From NCBI GenBank assembly GCA_034005525.1, contig JAVEUP010000020.1, forward strand, positions 1 through 64,000: a stretch of DNA of 64,000 bases, given 5' to 3'. Position 1 is the first letter of the stretch, and each line of letters begins with the position of its first letter. Shown in pieces: positions 26,820 to 35,727 of the stretch. The position numbers and the translations under genes were made by a program. The notes beneath the pieces were generated by a model, which was not told the origin of the DNA, made no database searches, and saw only the letters and a list, made by a program, of their open reading frames with translations. Source of the stretch: PWXP01 sp034005525 (lineage in GTDB: Bacteria; Planctomycetota; Planctomycetia; Pirellulales; Thermoguttaceae).

Positions 26820-27104
26820 GCGTTCTGCACGGCCAAGAGCAGTTGGTACGCTTGACTTGGGTCTGCGAACGCGTGCCAATTGCGGTTCATGCAAGCGCTC
26901 GGTGCAAACTGAGCCCGCGGGAGAAGACTCGCGCCGCACAAGTCGTAAGCCGCGTAATATCGCGTCCTCGCGGTTGCCAGAATATCTTGCCCCACAGGCT
27001 GGCGGATATGGGGCAGGGCCTGATCGTCGCGGGCGTGCTGGACTCGCGGGCGAAGCCAGCAAAACACAACGTTCGCGCAGCACGCATCGCCGCCCCTGCG
27101 ATTG

Positions 27105-29201
27105 CTACCGAGGGCGGACGATGACGCCGTCGTATCCGGCAGGGATGACGGCCTGTCCCGCATGCTCTCGGACCGGCCCGGGATTACCGTCGACCTGGAG
27201 CGACCAGAGTAGCGAGGGATGCTTCGGATCGGCGAGGTCCACGGCGTGGACGCTTCCCCGCCATCGCTGGGCCACGTAGAGCGTCGAACCGAACACGGTC
27301 GGCTTGCCTCGCAGGTTGACGCCCGGCATGCGTGCCACGGCGTCGCTCGCAATCTCCGCCTGCCCCTCGTCGAGCACGGCGTATCCGCCCTGGGTCGTGA
27401 CCAGAAATCGATCTTGGAACACGGCCATGCCGTCGCCCAGGTTGATGCGGCCGGGCACCATCCAGCCGGCGAATCGCGGACCTTCGTCACCGGTCGAGGC
27501 AAATACAAATATTCCCGAGGCATGCCACATGCATCCGAAGCGGCCGTCGGGAAGGAATCCGTGGCTTAGCGGCGTGCGGTAGAAAAGGCCCACCTGGCGG
27601 TCGTCGAGCACGCGCTTCGGCTGGTGCGAGGAGCTGACGTCGAGCACTTCCAGCACGTTGGGGCCGGCGTGGGCGACGACGTGCCGCGCGTCGGGCGAGA
27701 TGCACACCTGGCCGATTCCGCCGGCGCTGCTGCGGTAGCGCGCGATCAGCTCGGCCCCCGCCGCGGTCGGTCGCCAAAGCGAGAGCCCCGCCACGCCTTC
27801 GCCCATCGCCAACAGATCGCCGCAGACGTCGACGCTCAGCGCCACGCCCTCTGTAGGCGCCACCTGCCGGCCTTCGTCGGGGTCCAGCCGCAAGCGGTGC
27901 AGTCCTGCCTTTCCCGCTGCGACCCACACGTCGCCGGCCCGGGCGTCGACGGCCACTTCGTGGACCTGCCCTCCCTCGGGCCTGTAAGCCACGCGGGCCG
28001 GGGCGGCAACCTGGTCCGGCGGGCGCGTGGCGGCGATGGCCGCCCGTTGGGGCGGCGCCGGCGGGATGGGCTCGATCCCCGGCAGCGGCACCGTGTGGAG
28101 TCCCGTGCCGATCCCGGCCACGTAGATGCAGCCGGAGCCGATGGCGAATCCGCCGATCGCGTCGGGCAGTTGGTCGCGGCCGAACGGCGGGAGCCGGAAG
28201 TGCCCGACCGGCACGGGCCTCGCCAACTCGCGAACATCGAAAACGTACAACCCGTTGTGCGTGTCGCCAACCACGGCGTAGTCGCCGGACACTTGCACGT
28301 CCCACATGTCGTAGCCCAAGCTATAGAACCGGGGCAGCTTCGTCCGTGAGATGAGCTTCGGGTTGCGCGGGTCGGCGACGTCGAAGATCTCCAGCCCGTG
28401 GCCCCGCCCATATGCCGGGTCCGACGGGTCGCGTGCGCCTGCCGCCCGCGCGTGATGGCCGGTGGCGGCGAAGCAGATGTCGCCGCGCACGAAAACGCCG
28501 TCGCCGTAGCCGTCCAAGGGAATCTGGGCGACCTCAGCGGGCCGCCACGGGTCGCGCACGTCGCACACCACGACCGCCCGCGGGGCCCAATCGCCGATAT
28601 AGGCGAGCCCATCGTGCAGGAATACCGATTGCGCCTCCCCGGTGCGGAAGGTGCTCAGGTGCCGCGGTCGGCGCGGGTCGGAAACATCGACCTGCTCGAC
28701 GCCGTATTGGCGGCAGGCGACCAGCGCCAGGTTCTCCCCCAGCGCGATCCCGGTGGCCAGCTCGATCGTGTCGTAATGGCTCAGAAGCACTGGCTTCTCC
28801 GGATCGGCGACGTCGACCAGCCACAGGCCGTCTTCGCGCGACGTGATCGCGGCCAGTCTTCCGGCAATCTCGATCTGGCGCGTGGCCCCCAGTCCATCGA
28901 GCTGGCCGGCCGGCTCGGCCCCCGGCTCCAGCGGCGCACGGAAGGTGCACAGCCGGCCGCGCGAGAGCACGAAGAGCCAGCCCTCATGCCACACGGCGTC
29001 CATGCTACCGCGAGTGAGGATCGCCGGGCCCCGGGCCTCGAGTCGCGGCCCGAAATGCTCCGCCACCTCCTCGACAATGGCCATTCGGGCCTCGGGCGGC
29101 GGGGCGGAAGGCGCCCGGCGGTCTGCCGCCATGACGGCGCCGCCCACCGGAAAACACAGCGGCAACGATGCCAAAGCCAGGATCACGTTGAGAAGTCTCA
29201 T
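27105..29201 (-). CDS. LVIVD-repeat beta-propeller protein, secreted
   Basis: A 698-residue protein. ATG 29201 is preferred because GGAGA lies 6 nt upstream; an ATG two codons earlier is possible. A signal peptide (LLNVILALASLPLCFPVGG) is followed by LVIVD-type repeats: LWLVDVADPEKPVLLSHYDT, VEQVDVSDPRRPRHLSTFRT, VVVCDVRDPWRPAEV, LEIFDVADPRNPKLIS and LYVFDVRELARPVPV. These fold into a propeller, usually exported and of unknown ligand. The C-terminal third has further propeller-like blades (VHAVDLADPKHPSLLWSLQV). It lies 179 bp from the lipoprotein gene in the same direction, possibly in the same transcription unit. Confidence 0.78.
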   Translation of the reverse strand: MRLLNVILALASLPLCFPVGGAVMAADRRAPSAPPPEARMAIVEEVAEHFGPRLEARGPAILTRGSMDAVWHEGWLFVLSRGRLCTFRAPLEPGAEPAGQLDGLGATRQIEIAGRLAAITSREDGLWLVDVADPEKPVLLSHYDTIELATGIALGENLALVACRQYGVEQVDVSDPRRPRHLSTFRTGEAQSVFLHDGLAYIGDWAPRAVVVCDVRDPWRPAEVAQIPLDGYGDGVFVRGDICFAATGHHARAAGARDPSDPAYGRGHGLEIFDVADPRNPKLISRTKLPRFYSLGYDMWDVQVSGDYAVVGDTHNGLYVFDVRELARPVPVGHFRLPPFGRDQLPDAIGGFAIGSGCIYVAGIGTGLHTVPLPGIEPIPPAPPQRAAIAATRPPDQVAAPARVAYRPEGGQVHEVAVDARAGDVWVAAGKAGLHRLRLDPDEGRQVAPTEGVALSVDVCGDLLAMGEGVAGLSLWRPTAAGAELIARYRSSAGGIGQVCISPDARHVVAHAGPNVLEVLDVSSSHQPKRVLDDRQVGLFYRTPLSHGFLPDGRFGCMWHASGIFVFASTGDEGPRFAGWMVPGRINLGDGMAVFQDRFLVTTQGGYAVLDEGQAEIASDAVARMPGVNLRGKPTVFGSTLYVAQRWRGSVHAVDLADPKHPSLLWSLQVDGNPGPVREHAGQAVIPAGYDGVIVRPR

Positions 29202-29380
29202 AGTCATTCTCCGGGCAGCGCACATGTCGGGCATGCTTGCGTCGGGACTTGAAGCGTCGAAGTCGCATTGTACTTGGGCTGTCCCCAAATGGGCAAGTTG
29301 CCGTGCGAACTTCCGTCGAGTGGAAACCTGACGGTTGGCGTCGATGGCGCAGAGGTTAACCGGCCGGAACGACAGCGGCG

Positions 29381-29848
29381 TCATTCCGGCGAAAGGGTGA
29401 TATCGACCGGGCCCATGCGCCGCGCGACCGTGAATCGCAGTTCGGAGGTTTCGCGGCTGGTGTAGCGGGCGGGCACGAGCAGCCGCGGGGCAGGGGCGGT
29501 GCCGGCTGGTCCTCCGTCCAAATCGCCGTCCTCGACGACGACAGCCGCGGCTTCCTCCTTGTACACCGTGACCACGTGCTCGCCCAGGACGGCGCCGTCG
29601 CCCGGGTCGAAGGTGCTCAAACGGAAGCGGCCTTGCGCGTCCGTGGCGCCCGTGGCGGGCCGCCCGCCCTCGACGGGCGTGAATGTTACCGCCGCGCCCT
29701 CAAGCGGCTGCCCGCCAAGGGTGACCACGCCCTCAACCCGCGCCGTCGGCGGGCGCGAAGGCCCGCACCCGGCCAAGACGGCAACGAACAGGGCTGGCGC
29801 GATGCCTGGCCCAACCAACTGCCAAATCTTTGGGATATTCCGTCTCAT
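29381..29848 (-). CDS. Lipoprotein with carboxypeptidase-regulatory-like domain
   Basis: A 155-residue protein. The N-terminus ends in a lipobox (LFVAVLAGCGPS), so Cys near residue 28 is probably lipidated. The mature part is a transthyretin-like/CarboxypepD_reg fold: VEGVVTLGGQPLEGAAVTFT, ATGATDAQGRFRLSTF and GEHVVTVYKEE. It overlaps the end of the upstream DUF1559 gene by 4 nt (ATGA). This pairing is widespread in planctomycetes. Role unknown; association with the pilin-like protein is inferred from context. Confidence 0.82.
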   Translation of the reverse strand: MRRNIPKIWQLVGPGIAPALFVAVLAGCGPSRPPTARVEGVVTLGGQPLEGAAVTFTPVEGGRPATGATDAQGRFRLSTFDPGDGAVLGEHVVTVYKEEAAAVVVEDGDLDGGPAGTAPAPRLLVPARYTSRETSELRFTVARRMGPVDITLSPE

Positions 29849-30813
29849 GGTATGCTGGCCGGCTTCCCGCTGGCTTTCTCGCCCAGCAAAATATAGGTCT
29901 GATGATCCATCGATTCACTCAAGAAGTGGACCGAGCCGTCCCCGAACAGGAACATCGCGCCGCCGGGATGTAGCGACCGATAGCCCTTCTCCGTGGTGAA
30001 ATTGCGCGGATCGTGGCAGGGATCAGGGTGGTCGCGCTGGCACGAGTCGAAGTTGATTGGGATTTGCGTATGTGCCATCCCTTGCAGGTTGTTGCTGATT
30101 GCCCAACCTGCCTGCACGTGATTGGAGCACTCGCGCCGCACCTCGCCGAAGAAGATCGTATTGGAAAGGCCGTCGCGAATGTCGGAAGCCGTGGTCACCG
30201 TCCCGCGCCGGTTGAATGGCCCGCCGAAGTTGATATGACTGTTATAGGGGTTCAGCGCCAGGTGATTGAAGTTATTCACGCAGGTATAGCTCGCGTTGTC
30301 GCCGTTGCGCGATGCCCCGTTACTGGCAACGTAGTTGGCCACCGCCCGCCCGTCGAACAGTCCGCGGTTGCTGTCCGTCGGGCAAACATACACCGACAGA
30401 ATGACCGAGTTGATTCGCGTGGAGGTGCCCGGCAGGTTCTGGTTGTCGGTGTTCTCCGTGAAATCGAACGCGTCGTACAGGCTCTGCTGTTCGAGGTACG
30501 GGAGCAGGAACATCAGCACGTTGCCGCCAAGAGTGACGCCCTCTGGCAGCAACTTGAGTTCCGCCGGCGGATTCCAGATCGCACCCGCCGGAAACGTGCC
30601 GCGCTGCTCATGATGCTGATGCAGTGCAAGGCCGATCTGCTTCAGGTTGTTGGAGCACTGCATGCGGCGCGCGGCCTCGCGGGCGCTCTGTACGGCGGGC
30701 AACAGCAAGGAAATCAAGATGCCGATGATCGTAATGACCACCAGCAGCTCAACGAGGGTAAAACCGGGGGAGTTATGATTTGTGATTTGTGATTTGTGAT
30801 TTTCGGCGGGCAT
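29845..30813 (-). CDS. DUF1559 prepilin-like protein
   Basis: A 322-residue protein. I choose ATG 30813 (MPAENHKS) because GGAGG lies 5 nt upstream; an ATG four codons earlier is possible. The N-terminus contains a type IV prepilin cleavage/methylation motif (SPGFTLVELLVVITIIGILI), followed by SLLLPAVQSAREAARRMQCS, the standard start of DUF1559 proteins. The C-terminal HPGGAMFLFGDGSVHFLSES is the DUF1559 end signature. These proteins are processed like pseudopilins and displayed or secreted; their function is unknown. A heptanucleotide tract at 30774-30801 lies between start codon and cleavage motif. The gene overlaps the lipoprotein gene. Confidence 0.9.
   Translation of the reverse strand: MPAENHKSQITNHNSPGFTLVELLVVITIIGILISLLLPAVQSAREAARRMQCSNNLKQIGLALHQHHEQRGTFPAGAIWNPPAELKLLPEGVTLGGNVLMFLLPYLEQQSLYDAFDFTENTDNQNLPGTSTRINSVILSVYVCPTDSNRGLFDGRAVANYVASNGASRNGDNASYTCVNNFNHLALNPYNSHINFGGPFNRRGTVTTASDIRDGLSNTIFFGEVRRECSNHVQAGWAISNNLQGMAHTQIPINFDSCQRDHPDPCHDPRNFTTEKGYRSLHPGGAMFLFGDGSVHFLSESMDHQTYILLGEKASGKPASIP
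30774..30801. repeat. Heptanucleotide repeat tract within DUF1559 gene
   Basis: Three perfect TGTGATT units (30781-30801) preceded by one variant TATGATT (30774-30780), plus strand. On the coding strand this reads AATCACA repeated, encoding KSQITNH-type residues. Gain or loss of one unit shifts the frame before the pilin cleavage motif. Confidence 0.9.
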
Positions 30814-30894
30814 CGGTTCCTCCATGGACTCCTGCGATTTGACAAGCACCGTTTAGCGTTTGCGTCTTCGCTCCTGCAATCCTCTTCGCATTGT

Positions 30895-33800
30895 TCACCG
30901 GATGCGCCGCCGCGGGCGAAGGCAGCCGAGCAGGCCGGCAAGCGCCAGCAGAGCCAGCAGGGCGCCGGTGGGTTCGGGCACGGCCGATAGCCGCAGCGTG
31001 AAGCCGTCGCCGCCAATACCCGGAATCGTGGCCATTTCCCACCATCCGAATGTAAGGCTGGACGGGCCGACGGTCAGTGCAAGATCGTCAATGTCGAGGG
31101 AACCCGTGGTGTAAAGTACATCGAAGCGGTTGCCCACCTCCGGCACGAAGTCGTCCAAAAACAGTGCACTCAGGGTGCCGGCCAGTGTGGCGTCGCCGTC
31201 GACCATGACCAGGTCGTAGTCGATGCCGCCAGTGCCCGGACTGGCAATCTCGATTTCGACCGTACCGTCGTTCATGGTGTAATTGCCGTAGATGGCAGTC
31301 GTTCCAATAGAGTTCCCCGGTGCCAACGTGCCACCATTCTGAACGAGGCCGAAGGAATTGTCAACGGTGCCGAACGTGCCCACGTGCAGCGTGCCGCCGG
31401 CCCAGTTGAGATTCGCCGTCCCCACGCCGCCGCTGATCGACTGCGCCATGAGCGTGCCGCCGGTGAGGTTGATCGTTCCGGTGCTGGGTGCAGTGCCGGT
31501 GCCGAGGGCGATATCATCAATCTGGGCGGTTCCGCCGGAAATGTTTAGGGTGCCGGTGGCCTGCCCCACGTATCCGCTGGCATGCACTTCTCCAACGCCG
31601 AGCGCCAGAGAGTCGGCGGCGAACGTGCTGCCGCTGAGGTTGATCGTGCCGGTGCCCCGGCCGGTGCCGGTACCGGCGGTGACGTTGCCGTCGACGGTGA
31701 GACTCCCGCCGCCCATGTTCAGAATGCCGGTGTAGTTCGCGGCGCCCGAATGCGCGGAACTATAGCCGGCGGAGCCGAGCACCAGCGAGTCGGCGGTCAC
31801 GGTCCCATCGTCGAAGGAGAGCGTTGCAGTGCCGCTGCCCCGTGCCTCCCGATAGCCGACCACCACTTCGCCGAGGGTTGCGTTGAAGGTGCCGCCGGTA
31901 AGGTCCATGGCACAACTGCCGCCATGGCCGGTATCGGAGTCGGTATAGGCGATGCGCAAGTCGGCCTTGCCGCCGGCCGGGCCGGTCAGGTTCAAGATGC
32001 CATCGGTAATACCGTCGGCAAACGCCAGGGTGGCGTAGCTCCGCTGCCCACCGACGGTCAGCAGATTCGTGGCGATGGTGTTGGTCTGGCCGAGGACGAT
32101 TCGGCTTACATCACCACTGCCTTGATAGTTCCTAATGTCCGAAATCATGATCTCGTTGGCGTGGATCGTGTTCGTTTCGGCCAGTTTGAGCGTTCCCGTC
32201 GCATGGGCGTACGCCACAGAAAGCCGGCCGAGCACCAAGTCACTCAAATAGGCGGTAAAACTGTCGGCCCCGCTCAGGTCGAGCGTACCCGCCACGGTCT
32301 TCGCGGAGGTGGTAACGCCAATGAATAGGTCCGTGGGCGCCGCCGCACTACCGATTTCCACCGTGCCTCCGGCAGTGACCGTGGCAATTCCCTCAGTGTA
32401 ACCCACTCGCAGCGCGTCGACCTTCAGGTCGCCGCCGACGGTCAGGCCGCCGTTGTCCACGTAGACCGTACTACTTCCCGGTCCGCCGGTCACGCTGCCG
32501 CCGCCGGTCAGCGTGCCGCCCGTGATGTTGATCCTGCCAGTGCTTTCCACGGTGCCGGTGCCGAGCGTGACGTTTCCAGCGATGTCCGCTTCCGCGCCGC
32601 CGGAGATGTTCAAGGTGCCGGTGCCTCGGGCGGTCACGCTCGGGTGTTCCTCGCCCACGCCCAGCGCCAGCGAAGCGCCGGTGAAGGTGCCGCCGCTGAG
32701 GTTGATCGTCCCGGTACCGTGGGAGGAGCGACCAGTGTAGGTTCCCCCGCTGGTGGGATTCCGGCCATAACCGGCGGTCACGTCGCCGGCAACGGTGAAC
32801 GTACCGCCGCCCATGTTCAGAATGCCGGTGTACGTAGCATTGCCCGAATTACTGGTAGCCCACGAAACGGAGCCGAGCACCAGCGAATCGGCAGTGACTT
32901 CCCCGTCATCGAACGTGAGTGTTGCGGTGCCGGAACCGCGTGCCTGGCGATATCCGATCGCAACCTCGCCGAGGGTTGCATCGAACGTGCCGCCGGAGAG
33001 GTCCATGGTGCCGCTTCCCGCCGGGCTCGTATCGGCGTCGGTAAAGCCGATCCGCAGGTTCGTCTTATTGCCGGAGGAGCCGCTCAGGGTTAGGGTTGGA
33101 TTCTCGGCACCATCGGCAAACTTCAGCGTCCCCTGGCCCCGCTGGCCGCCTACAGTCAGCAGGTCGGTCTTGATCGTGTTGGTCTGTCCGAGTACGACTT
33201 CGCTTCGGTCGTTTGAAGCACTTCGCCCCTCAAAACTCCTCAGATCGGAGATCATGAACGTCGTGGTGTCGATGGTGTTCTCTCCGGCCAGGAGGAGCGT
33301 GCCATTGCCACGTGCAAACCGTTGGGTAACGCGGCCGACGACGAGGTCGTTCAGATAGGCGTTGAACTCCTCCGCCCCGCTCAGGTCGAGCGTGCCTTGA
33401 GCAACCACCCGGCCCGCGTCGGTGTTGGCGCTTCCAGCGACGGTATTGGTGGCAATATAGAGGTCGGCCCGGCCGGTTGCCTCTTGGCCCACGGTCAGCG
33501 TGCCGCCGGCGAAGGTGTACGATCCCGCGAGGTTGTCGCCGGCCGAGCCGACGGTCATCTCGCCGACGGCCAGCCGCTCAACCATCGTCATGTCGCCGCC
33601 GGACTGGCTGAGCGTGCCGTCGCCGGGCAGAGTGGCGTCGGTGTGGCCGACTCGCAGTTGCCGCACTGCGGCCGATGCGTTCAACTCTGCCGTCTTACCG
33701 TCGCCGATGAAAGCAACCGTCGTCGATCTTGGCACGACGTCAAACTCCCAGTTGTCTCCGTTAGACCAGTCGGTATCGACGCTGCCGGTGAAATGGTTGT

Positions 33801-34416
33801 AAGTATCCCAGTTGAACAAGGCGTCCAATTGCGCGTCGGAAAGGCCGGTGTTGGTGCTCAGCACGAACCGGTCGAGGCGGAAGTCGCCCGATTCGCGCGA
33901 GCCGACACTCAGCGTGAGCGTTTCGCCAACGTCGCCGGCACCCACAATATAGCGATCCGCAGGCGACGCGTCGTCTTCATACCATTCATATCCCGTGGTG
34001 GTCCCGTCGAAATGCGGGGTCGGGGACGAGAGGGCCGGGGGCTCGTTGAACGCTGCCGATCGGTACATGCTGTCGGACATGCCATCGGGTGCGTCGATGC
34101 GGAAGTACAGCCGGTAGGTTCCGGCTTCGGCAAACTCCAGTTGGTATGCAGCAATGCCGCCGGGGTTGGCCGTGTTCCTGACAGAGGGAACAAGTACTTG
34201 GCCCCCGCTTGCCGCGGCGTCAGCCAACTCGTTCCAGGGACCAAACGGACCCGTGCCCTCGGTGGCCGCAACATTCGTCCAGTAGTCTTCGGCCTCCCAT
34301 GCGACATAGGTCTCACCCGCGCGTTGAATGACGAGCGCGGCATCGACGGACGTAATTAGTATTGTTGCGAACGCAAACGAAAAGACGAAGCGTAGCAACG
34401 TTTGGTAGTGTGCCAT
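30895..34416 (-). CDS. Beta-strand-repeat surface protein with PEP-CTERM sorting signal
   Basis: An 1173-residue protein; ATG 34416 has GGAGGAG 8 nt upstream. Signal peptide at the N-terminus, then a carbohydrate-binding-like domain (VAWEAEDYWTNV, GTYRLYFRIDAPDG). A long array of autotransporter-associated beta-strand units follows (GTLNISGG, GTINLSGGTF, STGRINITGGTL). A block of about 170 residues is duplicated inside the array: DLVVGRVTQRFARGNGTLLL / DLVLGRLSVAYAHATGTLKL, then GQTNTI, LTVGGQR and ARGSGTATL in both copies. The C-terminus VPEPTGALLALLALAGLLG with basic end RPRRR is a PEP-CTERM signal for exosortase-type anchoring. Likely a surface or matrix protein. No exosortase gene is in the window. 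Confidence 0.85.
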   Translation of the reverse strand: MAHYQTLLRFVFSFAFATILITSVDAALVIQRAGETYVAWEAEDYWTNVAATEGTGPFGPWNELADAAASGGQVLVPSVRNTANPGGIAAYQLEFAEAGTYRLYFRIDAPDGMSDSMYRSAAFNEPPALSSPTPHFDGTTTGYEWYEDDASPADRYIVGAGDVGETLTLSVGSRESGDFRLDRFVLSTNTGLSDAQLDALFNWDTYNHFTGSVDTDWSNGDNWEFDVVPRSTTVAFIGDGKTAELNASAAVRQLRVGHTDATLPGDGTLSQSGGDMTMVERLAVGEMTVGSAGDNLAGSYTFAGGTLTVGQEATGRADLYIATNTVAGSANTDAGRVVAQGTLDLSGAEEFNAYLNDLVVGRVTQRFARGNGTLLLAGENTIDTTTFMISDLRSFEGRSASNDRSEVVLGQTNTIKTDLLTVGGQRGQGTLKFADGAENPTLTLSGSSGNKTNLRIGFTDADTSPAGSGTMDLSGGTFDATLGEVAIGYRQARGSGTATLTFDDGEVTADSLVLGSVSWATSNSGNATYTGILNMGGGTFTVAGDVTAGYGRNPTSGGTYTGRSSHGTGTINLSGGTFTGASLALGVGEEHPSVTARGTGTLNISGGAEADIAGNVTLGTGTVESTGRINITGGTLTGGGSVTGGPGSSTVYVDNGGLTVGGDLKVDALRVGYTEGIATVTAGGTVEIGSAAAPTDLFIGVTTSAKTVAGTLDLSGADSFTAYLSDLVLGRLSVAYAHATGTLKLAETNTIHANEIMISDIRNYQGSGDVSRIVLGQTNTIATNLLTVGGQRSYATLAFADGITDGILNLTGPAGGKADLRIAYTDSDTGHGGSCAMDLTGGTFNATLGEVVVGYREARGSGTATLSFDDGTVTADSLVLGSAGYSSAHSGAANYTGILNMGGGSLTVDGNVTAGTGTGRGTGTINLSGSTFAADSLALGVGEVHASGYVGQATGTLNISGGTAQIDDIALGTGTAPSTGTINLTGGTLMAQSISGGVGTANLNWAGGTLHVGTFGTVDNSFGLVQNGGTLAPGNSIGTTAIYGNYTMNDGTVEIEIASPGTGGIDYDLVMVDGDATLAGTLSALFLDDFVPEVGNRFDVLYTTGSLDIDDLALTVGPSSLTFGWWEMATIPGIGGDGFTLRLSAVPEPTGALLALLALAGLLGCLRPRRRIR

Positions 34417-34924
34417 GACAGATCTCCTCCGGACGAGGGCAGAAGTTTTCCTGTAACCGTTCACGCGCTGGCGGCGCGGGTAGTATTCCCCGTCGCACGC
34501 CAAGGGGACACTCCCCTGTGAGCGGGCACGTTTTGTCTTCGCCGGGCCTACCCCAACGTTCAATCTTCATTTTAGCAGGTTTCGCGGCAATAGCAAGCGA
34601 ACTGAACCCCCTCGCCGGCGGGATATTGCGTGGCCATGTCATTTTCCCCGGGAAACCAGCAGAAAACCCGGAAAGCCGCCCAGTTTGGACCACCCGACCC
34701 GACTCGCGCCGCGCTGCTCCTGGGGAATTTGTCCTTGCCGTTCCGCACATCGCAACGCAACCATTCACAGGCTGGCGGCGCGGGTGGTTCTTCCGCTGTA
34801 CGCAAACGGGACGGTCCCCTGGAGAAGGTTACGCGCCGTCGGTCGCTCCCGCCTCGCCGGGATGTTATACTTGGGCCGGCGTTTGACCCATGTTGTTAGG
34901 TCCTGCAGATTCAAGGAGCATCCA
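34417..34924. other. Divergent intergenic region with two diverged repeat copies
   Basis: No supported gene. Two related segments of about 66 bp lie at 34453-34519 and 34756-34821 (shared core GGCTGGCGGCGCGGGT, or GCTGGCGGCGCGGGT in the first). One lies near each divergent gene start. A related sequence beginning GGTAACCGTTCACAGG lies near 8043. Confidence 0.6.
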
Positions 34925-35560
34925 ATGAAGTCGTTACGATTCGTGTTGGCCGGTGCGTTTGTGTTCGTAGTTGTTGCCGGTTGCGTTATCCACGTGGCCG
35001 CCGAGGAAAAAGCGGAGTGGAAGCCGCTCATGGACGGCAAGACCCTGGCCGGGTGGCACACCAACGGAGAGGGAGAGTGGACCGTCGAAGACGGCGCGTT
35101 CGTCGGCCGGGCAGACAATACCAAGCTGTACGGGCACCTCGTCTCGGACGATACTTTCAAGGACTTCACCGTCCGCTTCAAGTTCCAGAGCCCCAGCGGC
35201 GACAGCGGGTTCTTCATCCGGACCACCATGAAGGAGCCCGACAAGACGCACGGCCTGCAAGTGCAGGTCGGGCCGGTCGGCTCCGGCAACGGCGGCATTT
35301 ATGAAAGCTACGGGCGCGGCTGGCTCCAGCGACCGACCGGCGACGAAGAAAAGGCTTTCTACAAGACGGACGACTGGAATGAGATGGTCATTTCGGCGCA
35401 CGGCAACCGCGTGGTCGTCAAGGTCAACGGCGTGACCACGGCCGACGTAACCGACGACAAGATCGAACAGGGCCCCGGCGTGTTCGCACTGCAAATGCAC
35501 AGCCGCACTGTCACCCTGACGAAGTTCAAGGACATTGAAATCCTGCTGCCAGCCAAGTAA
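34925..35560 (+). CDS. DUF1080 (3-keto-disaccharide hydrolase-like) secreted protein
   Basis: A 211-residue protein starting at ATG 34925 with AAGGAG upstream. The N-terminus is a signal peptide with a possible lipobox (FVVVAGCVIHV). The body is a single DUF1080 concanavalin-like domain: WKPLMDGKTLAGWHTNGEGE, WTVEDGAFVGR, FTVRFKFQSPSGDSGFFIRT, GNGGIYESYGRGW and a C-terminal ALQMHSRTVTLTKFKDIEI. This domain is found in many planctomycete exported proteins and has been linked to 3-keto-glycoside hydrolysis. Here the activity is a family inference. Short 30-bp repeats follow it. Confidence 0.88.
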   Translation: MKSLRFVLAGAFVFVVVAGCVIHVAAEEKAEWKPLMDGKTLAGWHTNGEGEWTVEDGAFVGRADNTKLYGHLVSDDTFKDFTVRFKFQSPSGDSGFFIRTTMKEPDKTHGLQVQVGPVGSGNGGIYESYGRGWLQRPTGDEEKAFYKTDDWNEMVISAHGNRVVVKVNGVTTADVTDDKIEQGPGVFALQMHSRTVTLTKFKDIEILLPAK

Positions 35561-35570
35561 GGGCGCGCTC

Positions 35571-35698
35571 AGACGTGGCACAAGCTTCCAGCCTATCAAC
35601 AGACGTGGGATAAGCTTCCAGCTTGTCATTCCCCGTGGGATAAGCTTCCAGCCTGCCAACAAGGGCATACATAGACAGGCTGGAAGCCTATCCCACTA
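35571..35698. repeat. Cluster of 30-bp repeats F, three direct and one inverted unit
   Basis: Three adjacent units of about 30 bp start at 35571, 35601 and 35631, each with the core TAAGCTTCCAGC or CAAGCTTCCAGC after GTGG. An inverted unit (GGCTGGAAGCCTATCCCAC) follows at about 35677-35695. Single copies occur at 41298-41323 (direct) and 50681-50706 (inverted). There are no spacers, so this is not CRISPR. Confidence 0.8.
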
Positions 35699-35727
35699 CG
35701 CGGCCATGTTCACCAGGGACCATCTCG

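Noticed and set aside
26820..27104. Possible small RNA between the SHD1 and LVIVD genes
   Set aside because: Only short weak inverted repeats are visible; no promoter or terminator structure I could support.
35571..35698. Possible CRISPR array
   Set aside because: The 30-bp units are adjacent with no unique spacers, one is inverted, and no cas genes are present.
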